Part shown: positions 1 through 12,252 of the stretch, piece by piece
How the letters are laid out: each line of letters opens with the position of its first letter
Numbering within the stretch: position 1 is the first letter of the stretch
Source of the DNA: Lingula anatina
Lineage: Eukaryota; Brachiopoda; Lingulata; Lingulida; Lingulidae
DNA length: 42,225 bases
Direction: 5' to 3'
NCBI RefSeq assembly: GCF_001039355.2
Contig: NW_019775577.1
Location: forward strand, 7,225-49,449
Program-made: the position numbers and the translations under genes
The notes under the pieces: generated by a model
The model's database searches: none
What the model was told of the DNA's origin: nothing
What the model saw: only the letters and a program-made list of their open reading frames with translations

Positions 1-553
1 AAAAATTCTTTATAGGTACTTTGATGATAAAAAATCTAGTCTGTGTACTTAAGCGACAGCTAAAATCAGAACCATTCCCACTACAATGTCACAATATCTC
101 ACATGACACCGTTGCAGGCTGTGAGGTTACCCGAGTCATCTCTGACGCCTGTATATATACATGAAAGAATGTAGTGAACCCTCTTCCCTTTCGTCAGTTA
201 TATATAAGACATGGCATATATAAGACAGACAAATGTCAGATAGGCTTTGTCCTTTATGTTTAGACTTGCTCGTTTGGCCTTTAGTTACAGCTTCCGGGAC
301 TTTGAGGGGCTGATATCTAGGTTCTGTCTGTCTCTCGGATATGGCCTCTACACATTTCTGTGGAGTTACATTGAGTAGGGGACGGGAGGAAACGTACTCA
401 TAGATAGAGGTTACCACGAAACATAAATGTTTACCCTTATTCGTCTTTTCAGGTGAAACTGGACTAGTAATAATTCTGATTTTAGCTGTTGTTAAATAAT
501 CTATTGCCTCAAGTTCGTGCATTTGAAGAACAATGTGGACAGACTGTGAAGAC

Positions 554-727
554 GGGGCCGTAGCGATAGTCCGAAGGTTCAATAGTCCGAAGGTTCATAG
601 GTCCGAATGTTCACTATAGAACCTTCGGACCAATGAACCCTTGATTAAAAAATCGATAAAAATGTTACCACTTTTCGGACCAATGAACCTTCGGACTAAT
701 GAACCTTCGGACTATCGAGACGCCCCC
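554..727. mobile_element. hAT-like MITE with 8-bp target duplication
   Basis: Ends are GGGGCCGTAGCGATAGTCC and the complement of GGGGGCGTCTCGATAGTCC. They continue into inverted copies of a GTCCGAAGGTTC subrepeat, present twice on the left and twice on the right. The 8-bp direct repeat GTGAAGAC at 546..553 and 728..735 flanks it. Paralogous introns of G3 (about 18555) and G2 (about 40415) have a single GTGAAGAC with no insert, directly showing the empty site. No coding capacity. Confidence 0.88.
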
Positions 728-810
728 GTGAAGACAACGGATAAAAACTTCACGCTATAATTATAACACCAGTCACCTTAAACGTATCAGCTGTGTAGTG
801 ATGTACTTAC

Positions 811-1175
811 ATAGATAGGATCCTCACACAAACTGTCCCGCAGTGATCATAGATATACCCCAACACGGGAAGAGACGCTGAGCAGATTATAGCGACGGTG
901 TAAACAAGATTTAGCATCTCTTCTTGCTCATTGCACTTTTTAACGTGATCTGCATCATGTTCTTCTGTACAATTCCCCAGAACAGTACAGGCATGTTCTA
1001 CCGTGTCAATGCTAGCATTCACTCTGGGATCAAAGTGACAACGGGAGTAGTAAAATTTTTCCTCGATGAATATATACACAAATGCTGGCCATCCAAATAA
1101 CGTAAAAGAGTAAACCGCCGCTTCTAAGATTCCGAAGGCAGTGCAGAATAATTTCCAACACGTTGTTCGTGTCAT
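811..1175 (-). CDS. SLC43A3-like gene G0, exon 1 only (partial at left edge)
   Basis: This exon encodes 121 codons plus two bases, ending in a GTAAGT donor (809-810 are its first two bases). It has TM1, the LFGWPAFVYIF motif, the extracellular loop with NAS and NCT sequons, and TM2 followed by GYIYDHCGTVCVRILS. It starts MTRTTCWK, three codons shorter than the MDD(M/K)(A/T)RTTCWK start of its paralogues. It is the most diverged of the four copies. The exon 2 expected a few hundred bases downstream is not found in 1..810, so the gene continues outside the window or is truncated. A MITE sits in the intron at 554..727. Confidence 0.8.
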
Positions 1176-1847
1176 CCTGTTTGTCGTGGATTAACGCTAA
1201 TTACGCAAAGTTAATAGTGACTCAGGTATACATACACAAGAGCATTAGTTTGATTTGATATTTTACCCATTGGTAAACTAGTCACACCTGTGTTGAGATT
1301 AAAAACCGAATGATGATGCAAGGTGCTATAACGGATGACGTAAAAATGCTTATTTTCAGAATAATGATTGTTCTCATACCTGTACAACGTAAGTCTATAG
1401 TGAATGAAATGCTGACTCTGGCGTAAGCTCCATACAGTCAAACACCGTGAAGCAGTGGATAACACATTTATTTCAGCTGATATTTACCCTTGTCAGTAAT
1501 TCAATACCGCCTGCATCACACAAAAGAAGCGGTTCATATCAATACAAAATGAGGGGGTGAAGGGATTACAGCTCACTAGAATCGGATCATTAATTTACAA
1601 AACGCAAATAAAGCTATATATTCGAAGGGGAAGAATAAAAAGCCGTATTCACCAGTCACAAAAATGGGGTGCATCACGGATCAACTAAATAATATGAACA
1701 TTGCACGTTTGTGAGGGTAACCATTTTTACCTCATCGTCGCCTCATACATATGGCCCTGACGTGTTTTATTTCACTTACTTTGATACACACGCTCTGTAT
1801 AACATTGTGGGATTCTTAGGCTGAATAGATTTCTGTAGGTGTAAGCA
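1176..1847. other. 5' flank of G0
   Basis: Related to the flanks upstream of the other exon 1 copies (for example cctgtgttgagattaaaaaccga and the acacaaaagaagc block), but diverged. No further gene seen; any promoter is undefined. Confidence 0.5.
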
Positions 1848-4110
1848 TTTTATTTGAGTAAATGACTATGATCTTGTAGTATGCATAATGGAGGATACAT
1901 TGGTATTTTTTGTAGTTTGCAGGTGAAAATTTTCATGAAAAAATAACAAAATTAAAAATGTGCACATAATGAAAATCTGACTCCCCCATGAAAATTTGAC
2001 TCCCCCTCCACAAAACTTCATAAATCTTATTTTATTTTGAGTATATGACTGTGATCTCATTATATTTGAGTAAATGACTATGATCTTGTAGTATGCATAA
2101 TGGAGGACACATTGGCACTTTTTGTAAGTTTGAAGGTGAAAATGTTCATGAAAAAAAAAATTAAAGATTTGTATTTTACAACACAAGGACTCCCTTATGA
2201 AAAAGCTATTTATTTGACATTTGATGACCATTTCAACATCTTTCCCTTTAGGATACTTTATGAAGATTATATTGGAAGTACTTGAAAGTTTGATGGTTAA
2301 AAAATTGGGTGAAAAAAAAAAAAACACATGAAAAATAAGGAAAATTAAGGATTTGTATTCTTACACCCAATGACTCCCCTATGAAAAAGCTATCTATTTG
2401 ATATTTGATTATCATTCTGACATCTTTTCTTTAAGGATACTTTATGAAGAATATATTGGAAATATTTGAAAGTTTGAATGGTAAAATACTGATATGCTAG
2501 ATAAGAAGAATTCAGTAAAAAGGCGATGGGGCCAATTTCTTGAGTTAAAAATGTAGTGTTTTGACATGGAAGTGCAAAACCTACAGGTAGTAAGATGAAT
2601 ACTTGTTTTAAAAATATTCAACAATATTTTCACCACCAAACTTTCAAATAATAACAAAATGTACATCTCTGTGCAAACTATGTGGAAAACAATGGTATGG
2701 TGACTGGATATAAAATAGGTCCTTTTCTTTATGGGAGTCCAAATCTCATGGGTATAAAAATGAAGATTTTCATGATTTCTTTTTCATTCTTTCACTCACT
2801 ATTTTATCATCAAACTTTTAAATATTTCCAATATGTTTTTCATAAAGTATCCTAAAAGGAAAGGTGTTGAAATGATGATCAAATATTAAATAGATTTATC
2901 ATTGGGGAGTCATTGGGTGATAAAATGCACATTTTTAATTTTCTTATTTTTCATATTTTTTTCTTTTTTTCTTTTTTTCTTTTTTTCTTTTTTTGCTTTT
3001 TCACCCAATATTTTACCATCAAACTTTTAAAATATTTCCAATATAATCTTCATGTAGTAAAAGTTAAGGAAAGGTGTTGAAATTATCCTCAAATATTAAA
3101 TAGATAGCTTTTTCATAGGGGAGACAATGGGCGGTTAAGTGCACATTTTTAATTTTCTTATTTTTTCAAGAAAATTTTCACCTGCAAACTACAAAAAAAA
3201 AAAAAAAAAAAAAAAAAATGCCAATGTACATCTTCCATTTTACATACTACAAGATCACAGTCATATACTCAAAATAAAATAAGATTTATGAAGTTTTGTG
3301 GAGGGGGAGTCAAATTTTCATGGGGGAGTCAGATTTTCATTATGTGCACATTTTTAATTTTCTTATTTTTTTTCATGAAAATTTTCACCTGCAAACTACA
3401 AAAAAGTGCCAATGTATCCTCCATTTTACATACTACAAGATCACAGTCATATACTCAAAATAAAATAAGATTTATGAAGTTTTGTGGAGGGGGAGTCAAA
3501 TTTTCATGGGGGAGTCAGATTTTCATTATGTGCACATTTTTAATTTTCTTATTTTTTTTCATGAAAATTTTCACCTGCAAACTACAAAAAAGTGCCAATG
3601 TATCCTCCATTTTACATACTACAAGATCACAGTCATATACTCAAAATAAAATAAGATTTATGAAGTTTTGTGGAGGGGGAGTCAAATTTTCATGGGGGAG
3701 TCAGATTTTCATTATGTGCACATTTTTAATTTTCTTATTTTTTCATTAAAATTTTCACTGCAAACTACAAAAAATGTGCCAATGTATCAACCATTTTACA
3801 TAATACAAGATCACAGTCATATACTCAAAATAAAATAAGATTTATGAAGTTTTGTGGAGGGGGAGTCAAATTTTCATGGGGGAGTCAGATTTTCATTATG
3901 TGCTCATTTTTAATTTTCTTATTTTTTCATGAAAATTTTCACCTGCAAACTACAAAAAAGTGCCAATGTATCCTCCATTTTACATACTACAAGATCACAG
4001 TCATATACTCAAAATAAAATAAGACTTATGAAATTTTGTGGAGGGGGAGTCAAATTTTCATGGGGGGAGTCAGATTTTCATGGGAGTCAGATTTTCATGT
4101 TACACCGGTT
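1848..4110. mobile_element. Foldback-type element with 186-bp tandem units
   Basis: The right arm (about 3160..4100) holds about five head-to-tail copies of a 186-bp unit containing GGAGGGGGAGTCAAATTTTC and ATGTGCACATTTTTAATTTTC. The left arm (about 1850..2160) holds about two copies in the opposite orientation. A second inner inverted pair surrounds the centre (about 2200..2480 against 2830..3120), including the segment around TTTGATGGTAAAATATTGGG. Flanking sequence on both sides matches the interval 20830..21300 between G2 and G3. Because 186 is divisible by three, repeated open frames appear in it; they are not genes. Confidence 0.75.
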
Positions 4111-5209
4111 AAGGTTGAAAATCTTCCATGTGTCTTCATTATACCCCAACGTTTCAATCTGGTTCTGCAATACTTTGATAATTTCATTTTGGATTTCTTG
4201 GCTTTGTGCACTGTTATTTTATTTGCAAATTTACTAACCAAGAAAACGTAATGTTTATTAACTTGTATATTTAATATAACAGATTGTTTAGAATAATCAC
4301 CTTTTTTCTATCTGTGCGTGAGTGTGTAACATTCGATTTTCAAGTCACTGCTTACTGGGTACTTTCCTAGGTAGTTGCGATCTCTGATATTGGCCCCAAA
4401 TCGAATTGTCCTCGAAAAATGAACAAATATCCCCACTCAATGGCCTTTAATTGACCAGTCCCCGAAGGCGCGTTCCATATTTTATAAAACTGCTAGTTAA
4501 TTAACATAGTACATCGCGATCATTTCTTCAACAAAAGCTTCTGTACTTGAACAAAATGAAACAGTTTGACATTTTTTTCTGGGGTACATACGTTGCGTAG
4601 TATTAGGCATGACACAAAGCCCCCTGTGCAAGTTTAAATATTTGTAAAAAAAATCCTTATGTAATGTATAAATGACCCGGAACATACGTTACCATACGTT
4701 TCCAGAACATACGTTACCATGTAGGGCTCTTTGCGTAATGTAAAGACATAGTGAAAATTAAAATTTGAATTTAAATTGAGACTGTTGTGGATTTTTGTTC
4801 AATACACATATATGTTAAAAACTGAATACAACTACGAATTCATTCAATTTTATTTTTGGACACTTCAGCATGTGAAACGCACCTCTGCATTTGGTTTGGG
4901 TGTGCAATCAAGATTAGCGTAGTCAAAGTCGGGTCTCTCCTGTCTTATAGCGCCGGACGAAAGCAGGCTTCTGAGTCTCGGAAGATGATCAGAATTTAAA
5001 ATGATGGATATATATTTTTTTCTGTCGGAAGGCAGTCAGAAATGGAGGAGAGATCAACAGTGATAATTTGGAAGGCTGTCAAAAAATATCCGTGAGTCTG
5101 TTCCTGTAGATGTATATACATGTAGTTCCCGATTTACATGTAGGAGAGATTACATTAACTGGGCAGTATACTTCCAAATGAGTTGAACGTCTTGGTTAAA
5201 ACTGTATTA
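4111..5209. other. 3' flank of G1
   Basis: Parallels 21183..22012 downstream of G2 with indels, so it is part of the ancient tandem unit and probably holds the 3'UTR. No additional coding exon is supported. Confidence 0.5.
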
Positions 5210-8200
5210 TCATGGTGCAGGAGTATATGTAGCAGAACACTCGTCTTGTCTGGAGGAGCTGCAGCCATTCTGTCTCACGTGCTGGCTGGAACTTTAAAGC
5301 GTGTAGCTGTTAGACCTCGTGTAGCGACACCGACGCCAAAGAAGGTAAAAAGGCAAACAGCTGGCGGTGAGACATATTCCCAGGAACAGTAATCCCAACT
5401 GTGAAAATTAAATAAAAGATATATATTTACCACGCCGAGTTTTCATCATTATCACACATCAGTCAAAGTATCCAAACCGTTATAATTCCGTGATATTAGA
5501 TTTTTCCCAAATAGTCGGTAGTCAACTGTAAGGTGGAAAAAGTAATGTAAACACACTGTTTGCTTTGCGGTTGTTCGTGATTTGCATTGTGTCGCCATCT
5601 GGAGATTTAATTGCAGCTATTCTGCAAAACCTCGAAAAGCCTAAGATGATTGAATAATATTTAGTGATAAATATTCGACCACACATCCAAGAGCCTAATT
5701 CATGTAACTCTATATTACCCGATCTATTACAATAACAGTTCCTAAACATACCCAGAATGGGTCACTTTCCAGGCTGTATTTATACCAGGCGAATATTGGA
5801 TATTCAATAAAGGTGAACAAAAATCCGATACCAATTTGTATTCCATAGGTCTTCCCAAAATGTTCCTTTGGAAACCTACAATTTGAATGTTTTGATGTAA
5901 TATATATTTGTAAACTAGTCTTATATGTTGATTGAGTCACTGTAATGCGTAATTATGCCTTTGTGTGATGTTCATTGCTAATTCAACCAGGGTCTTGTGC
6001 CATGAAAATGAAATGGTTCTGCAAATTGTTATTAGGGACAAAGAAGCTTATAGGAAAGGTGGAAATACATGTTAATAGACTGTGTTATAAAATCTATACT
6101 TACGTGGAGGCTATATATGCCAAATGGGAGGCATAACTCCCGGTTTTCAACATAGAATGAAACAAAATGGCCACAAACTGCATCTCAATAATGGGGATGA
6201 TGCACGCAATGGAGGCGATTAGTCCTGCCAAAACTGTGATGAAAAATGGAACCACGAAGCACCGCTCTTTGTCTGAAATATATAATGGTATCAGTACGTG
6301 AATCATGCATGTACTTCTCCAATACCATGTGTATACATTACTAGTATATCACATTTTTTAATAATATTAAGATAATCGGTATTATATATTACTCATAAAT
6401 GGTTAACAATTGTCAGGGAATACAGATGTACTTTCTCTCTATATGAAGAGAGTCATTTCCGTTGCCGTCCAACGAAAATTATGAAATATTCAAAGTCATT
6501 TCTCCCATTATATTGTGTAGGCGGGTCGATTCTGTGTGATCTAAAATGCATAGAGACTACGATTCAAGAACAAAAGAAGTCACTGTTGTCTCAGAGCGTC
6601 TATGATATAGCATGGCATTTCAACTTTGATGCAGTTCATTTCTTTCAAAGTTAAATGACTACGATTCTATTCTGACATTGGTCTAAATTGCATTTGTTGG
6701 ATATATTGATATTAAATATTGAAGTATTCTTTAGACAGCGACAGCTCACAAAGCCATGGCCACACATGTACAAAAGAGCCACAGAAGCTGCTATTATAAA
6801 ATGGTAACGATACATGTTGAACACCCTTTGCAGCTAAAACCTATAATTAACTAAAATCCAATGAAACCAACTAATATTTATACGTATACGAGGAAACAGT
6901 TGCCGTTAATCGAAAGCACATATATGATCTTAATTACCATCCGCGGTTGCTCTGGAAACAAGTTTGTCCAACATCAAACCGTTCAGCAAGGCCCAGATCA
7001 AAGAACCCACTTGGAACCAGGAATACACGTCCGTATACGTACTTACTGAAATGTAATTAGAAATATGAATATATTTGTGTTGTGTTTTGTGTAAAGATGG
7101 TGGAAACCAAGCGACATGAGAGAGATAGGAAGGGATGCGTGCGTTACACGTTAAAAAAGTTTATGCAGTAAATTGGTTACAGTGATAATAAATCAATTAC
7201 CTTTATCTTTGACATTATTTCCATAGTAATTGATAATTGCATAAAAACTGCCTTGATATGTGACAATGAGGGTATTTTGGCACAGAAACCACAGCATTAG
7301 CATCCAAAAAGAGGGGCTTTTGATAATCAGTAACGTGTCATGTAGAAAACAGTTGTTAGCACTTTCGCCATTTTCCTTGCCTGGAGAGTTTTCTATTCTG
7401 CATGATATCTGCCCAATTCCATCAACGCGCATTTCTGTATGATTGGTATTATTCTCATGTTGACAACTAGTGCCTTGACAAATAATGTCATCAGCTTTTT
7501 CCCGAGTGACATCTCCATCTGCTTTCTCTTTACTTGCTAACTCTGGAGTGGCACTTCCGATGGAAGGAACACCACACTTTGGTTCTGTGCTTACATCATC
7601 AGGCATGTATGCTGCGTTTGACAAACCTTGCTCTAAAACCTGATGACCACTTTGCCTCTCATTTGCTGTAGGTACATGATCAGCGTTTGTACAAGTGCTG
7701 GTGTTCGGTTTAGACGATTCTGTTTTGCTTCTTTGCCGCTTGCGTATCTTAAAACAACAGGCGATGTCAATGTTGTTCCCGTCGTCATCCTGTCTAGGTG
7801 GAAGGGTGAATGTGTTGACAGAAGACAGAAAAAGTATCACACCGGCAAAGGTGAACATGAACGTTTTGTACGACGCCCCTGCCTGGTACGTCAGCTGAAA
7901 TATATTTTAAAAATGTAGTGTACAGTATTCGAAGACACGAACGCTCAAAAATGTGGAATTCCAAACGAGTTGGTGTTTTACTTATCATGAGGACTGATTA
8001 GATGCCAACATATTCACTGGCACGAATGATAAAGATGTATTATTTTTACTACTTTCAACGGCATTATGGAGACTTTTATTTTGAAAAATCTTCCGTGAAG
8101 TGTAATTTTCTTTTCATAGAATAGTATCCGTAACTACTAGTTGGCACTAGATATATTAGTTTGTGCCATATCAAACGATCAATTAACAGAGTGTTCCTCA

Positions 8201-11200
8201 GGTTGTAGAACATTTATGCGACAAATAGCACACGTGTATGATATTACCTTTAAGAGAATAGGAGCAAAGCCACTGACGTCTATGGCACCGGAAATCAGAC
8301 ATATGAGTGTTGCCTTTAGCTTAGGAAATAGTACGGCCACTTGGACGTCAGTAACTGCCAATTGGATGCCTCCCACCAGGTGAAATACAGCCCCAGGGAA
8401 CAACAGCCATTCTCTTCCTACAAAAAATGTCAAATGCCTCATCTTGGTTATTGACCCAATTTCTTATACATATTCTACCGGAATTAACACTTTGATAATT
8501 TCATTTTGATTTTCTAAACGTTATTTACAGTTAATTTATGTGAACTGAAGCTAATTTTGAGAAAAAATATTTAACCCCAAAGGCATCAGAGTAATACCAT
8601 GTATCACTTATCATGAATAGATGTTTATTGGAAGTTATTATTACTTATTTGTAACGGTCTTTTATGACACCGCCTTTCATGTGCCAAGTTACTTCTTTTG
8701 AAGGTTTCTTATCTCGTATATTCCAAAGGTTTCCTATCTCGTATAGACCGTATAGACCAAATATACTTTTTTCTCGAAGAATGAATATTTTTGCTGTATT
8801 CAACAGCTCATTGCGCTTGTTTTGTATCATCACTAGTATAAAGTATTACCAGTCCGTTTAAGCTGCCCTGTTTTATTGTACATTTCAAAAGGAAATATCA
8901 ACATAAACTACTATGCTTTGCATGACATGTTGCGGAAATTGGGGACATATTTAAACACAGATAGTGTATTTGTTAATAATATGAAGCTGACTACGTATAA
9001 CATTGGTCAAAAAAGGTTTTCCCATCCCCCAATTTCATTTGCTTTTATTTACAAATGATAGCCTCATATGTGTAAATTGCTATAAACAGTGCTTTTTATT
9101 CCAGATCTTAGTCTTAGTCTTAGGTCCTCCTGTCCAACGTAGGGCATTGGGCGGCACATTTTATTCCAGATACCATATCTTAAATGATTAATGGCTCAGA
9201 ATATACAAAATAGCGGTTAAGATATCCATATTGTATGCCATTAAAATTTAAAACATGTACCCCTCCAAATCCAAGGTTTCACTCTGGTTTCCGCAGAGGT
9301 TAAGAAATAACCATAAATTTGAGCTGACATCACCAAATGTCATCAAATTTACACAAAATAAGCATTAGGATGCACTTGTTAACGATCGTGTGTCTAATAG
9401 CGTGTGTCTACAGAGCAATGCAATTATATCTTGTAGGCGGCGCGATAAGTCTGCAACAAGGGTAACAATTATGTTTTGCGTGACGTTGGTCCATTCTTTC
9501 TAAAGATCTGTGCAGAGATGATCCAGATTATTTGGGGGTTGATTCTCCTCTGCATTGCACACTCCAATCCATGCTACAGATGCTCAGTAGGGTGAATATC
9601 AGGTCTTGAAAATGGTTATTCCATGTCCACAGAGGATTACGTTTCTGCAAGATATCACTCGATGGATGAGAACTGTGAGCAAGTGTGCTGTCATGATGGA
9701 GTCTGATGAAACCTAAAGTCAGCTTTTGCAGATTAGTGAGATATCAGCTGAGAATATTATGTTCAGTGACACCAGAGGTATCGGAACCTGGTTGGCCATT
9801 ACGAGACGGAATCTGGTTTTGCTAAAGAATCAATGGATTTCTTGCACCCCATCAATGGCCAAATGAGTGTTCGTAGAAAATGTTGCAAAATGCCTTTTGG
9901 AAGGGTTTGTACAGGATAATTTCGCCTGAGTGTCAAATCAGTCCGCATTTTGAAAGCATTCCAAGCCCATGGTATTAGTACATTGTTCCCTCTGGAACAG
10001 AACGCTACTGGGACATGTTACTGTAAAATTTTCTACAGATATCTCACTCCATTTACAAGAAGTGATTTCAGGGATGATACTGGCTTCATCGTGCTAACGT
10101 ACTTGCTCACAGCGTTCGTCTGGGATTGATTTGTTGCAGAAACGGAATGTTCTGAGGATGGGCCAGCCATCTTTGTGCCCTGATATTAACCCTAATGAAC
10201 ACCTGTGGTATTGTGGCATGAATTGGAGTGTGCAATGCAGAGGAGTACCAATCCCCAAATAATCTGGTCAAACTCCACCAAGCTTTAAGGAAGAATGGGT
10301 CAATATCACGCAAAACAGAATTGTAACCCTTGTCAAAGGCTTGTCGGCCCCCCTACCATAGATAATTGTAGTGGGTGGTAGACACACACGCTATTAGACG
10401 TTTAACGTTCATTCTAATGCTAAATTTGTATAAACTTGTCGTTATTTAGTGGTGTCTATTTCAATGTTATGGATAATTCATTAACTGCGATTAATTAAGC
10501 ATACATGTATTTACATTGGATATCGTGAGGAATTGTTAATAATCTCTTACCTCTCTCAGCTAATGCCATCAGGAAGAATCCACCAGCACACAGGCATCTT
10601 GAAGAAAACCAAAAGAATTATAATAAAACTTCGCTGATGCTCTCAAAGTTATATTAAATTACAAGAAATTGGCATTTTATTTGGGCAACACTACCTGTCA
10701 GCTTCTTTCATAGGCATAACATTCATGGTAAAACAATTGACAGCTAAAGCGACCATAGTTTGGCTGATTTTGTCCATTTTTCAGTTGCTATTTTAGTTTC
10801 ATTTATCCTGCAAGCACNCTTCATACACTGATATTAAATTACAAGAAATTGGCATTTTATTTGGGCAACACTACCTGTCAGCTTCTTTCATAGGCATAAC
10901 ATTCATGGTAAAACAATTGACAGCTAAAGCGACCATAGTTTGGCTGATTTTGTCCATTTTTCAGTTGCTATTTTAGTTTCATTTATCCTGCAAGCACGGG
11001 TAAGGTTATATTAAGGGTTTTCCGATTGAATAGTTGCAGCTTTGCTACATGTAATATGCAAACTGTTTATTTATACAGATATGGTTCTATACTTTTTTTT
11101 ATATCTGATGTATTTTAGTTAATCTTTAACTCAGACTGCAAAATGCGGGTGTCTGTGCCCTCGATCTTCACTGAAGCTTGGCTAAATGGACAGGCTTCAG

Positions 11201-12252
11201 TGATCAGCATATCGCCACGGTCATATAACATACCTAGGTTATAACTGTATTAAATCTTGTCTGAGTCCTTTACCGACAGTTGTACAGTAATGTAGTCACA
11301 GTATACTTATACCGCGTGCTACCACAGTAGCTTCGTTCATTCTAAAGCAACCAATAATTACCAGCAAATAGGTAGATGCACTAATTATATTAATGTAGAA
11401 TTACTGGTGGATGCACAAAAAACTCTTTATTATTTGATGATAATAAATCTTAAGCGACAGTTGTACCCGCACGAAAATGAAGTAGATACTCCAGCGCAGT
11501 AGACTACTGCAATCATACTGCAAACATGCTTCAAATATGCTTCGATGTGGGAGCTAATTAGCATATTTGAAACATGCTTCTATCATGCTGCTAATCTACT
11601 GCATTAATGCTCCTCCTCTGTACAACCCTATGTAATGTTTGAAGTAGAATTGCAGTAGGCAATATTTGAAACATGCTTCTATCATGCTGCTAATCTACTG
11701 CATTAATGCTCCTCCTCTGTACAACCCTATGTAATTTTTGAAGTAGAATTGCAATAGGCTATACTGCATTTCTACTGCAAATATGCTCCACACCTCTATA
11801 CTGCGTTAATGCTTCTTTGCTACTTCGATACTACTGCGTTTTCTTGCGGGTACACTAATGAAGTCACAGTATACTTACACGGATAGGATCCTCACACACA
11901 CTGTACCACAGTGATCATAGATATACCCCAGCACGGGAAGAGACGCTAAGCAGATTATAGCGACAGTGTAAACTAGATTTAGCATCTCTTCTTGCTCAGT
12001 ACACTTTTGAACGCGATCTGCATCCTGATCTTCTGTGCAATTCCCCAGAACACTACAGGCATGTTCTACCGTGTTAATACTAGCATTGACTTTGGGATCA
12101 AAGTGACAACGGGAGAAGTAAAATTTTTCCTCAATGAATATATACACGTATGCTGGCCATCCGAATAACGTACATGAGTAAACGGCAGCTTCTAAGATTC
12201 CAAGGGCGGCGCAGAATAATTTCCAACACGTAGTGCGTGCCATGTCGTCCAT
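5210..12252 (-). CDS. SLC43A3-like 12-TM solute carrier, gene G1 (8 coding exons)
   Basis: Exons in order: 11879..12252, 10551..10597, 8248..8417, 7201..7894, 6938..7045, 6104..6272, 5752..5875, 5210..5398. All introns are GT-AG and all phases agree; the lengths sum to 1875 nt, giving 624 aa plus TGA. TM1 and TM2 are in exon 1, separated by an extracellular loop with NAS and NCT glycosylation sequons and several cysteines. TM3 lies in the 47-nt exon 2, TM4-5 in exon 3, and TM6-7 in exon 4, which also encodes a roughly 165-aa hydrophilic Ser/Glu-rich cytosolic loop. TM8-12 occupy exons 5-8. Family hallmarks are LFGWP after TM1, VSTYT before TM8, FPKEHFGK before TM11 and SDPFW before TM12. Known SLC43 members carry large neutral amino acids (A1, A2) or purine nucleobases (A3); the sequence recalls A3 most, so a plasma-membrane facilitative carrier is inferred. 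The loop makes it longer than the usual 490-570 aa. The start at 12252 (MDDMAR) is shared with G2. Intron 2 holds Tc1 relics and the N at 10818. Confidence 0.88.
8418..10550. other. Intron 2 of G1
   Basis: About 8580..8960 aligns loosely with 26930..27250 of G2 intron 2, confirming common origin. It carries the Tc1 relic pair and lacks both the GC-rich palindromic array and the ATCCCAGATAGC terminus present in G2 and G3. Nothing coding otherwise. Confidence 0.6.
9340..10440. mobile_element. Two outward-facing Tc1-like transposase relics with inverted ends
   Basis: On the plus strand about 10070..10400 decodes, with frameshifts, to Tc1 C-terminal motifs: DN/DDT...HRA, a DINPNEHLW block (the third catalytic acid region), EEWVNITQNRI and GGRHTRY. 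On the minus strand about 9400..9740 decodes to the same region (RPDIHPTEHL, QRRINP, DTRY). The outer ends form inverted repeats: AGCATTAGGATG at 9361 against CATTCTAATGCT near 10412, and TGTCTAATAGCGTGTG against CACACGCTATTAGAC. Both copies are thoroughly decayed. Confidence 0.72.
10651..10997. repeat. 167-bp direct duplication around an N
   Basis: Bases 10651..10817 reappear at 10831..10997, with the single N at 10818 between them. Likely an unmerged contig overlap. It lies in intron 1 of G1, so no exon is affected. Confidence 0.85.
11467..11849. mobile_element. Non-autonomous TIR element between GTAC sites
   Basis: Ends are CCGCACGAAAA and TTTTCTTGCGG, flanked on both sides by GTAC (11463..11466 and 11850..11853). 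A related sequence without the insert is visible 180 bp upstream (about 11278: cagttGTACagtaatgtagtcacag), so the insertion and a 4-bp target duplication are supported inside the window. The interior has two nearly identical copies of about 75 bases (from about 11565 and 11664) ending in cctcctctgtacaaccctat, and repeated ctactgca motifs. Confidence 0.72.

Noticed and set aside
136-582. 148-codon minus-strand frame, partly similar to frames at 18316..18561 and 40188..40421
   Set aside because: It lies in intron 1 of the transporter copies; similarity reflects duplicated intron DNA, the frames differ by indels, and in G0 it runs into the MITE.
3288-4100. Possible CRISPR array
   Set aside because: The repeats are contiguous 186-bp tandem copies without unique spacers, in eukaryotic DNA.
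3288-4251. Long open frames with repeated 'KFCGGGVKFSWG' peptide
   Set aside because: They run through the 186-bp tandem units of the foldback element; the period is a multiple of three, so one open unit makes an open array.
5183-5392. Plus-strand open frame conserved at 21932..22207
   Set aside because: It is antisense to the last SLC43 exon, and its conservation follows from that exon.
8417-10551. A missing micro-exon between exons 2 and 3 of the transporter genes
   Set aside because: On recounting, exon 2 is 47 nt and ends with one spare base, which joins exon 3 in frame (…ALAERG); no extra exon is needed.
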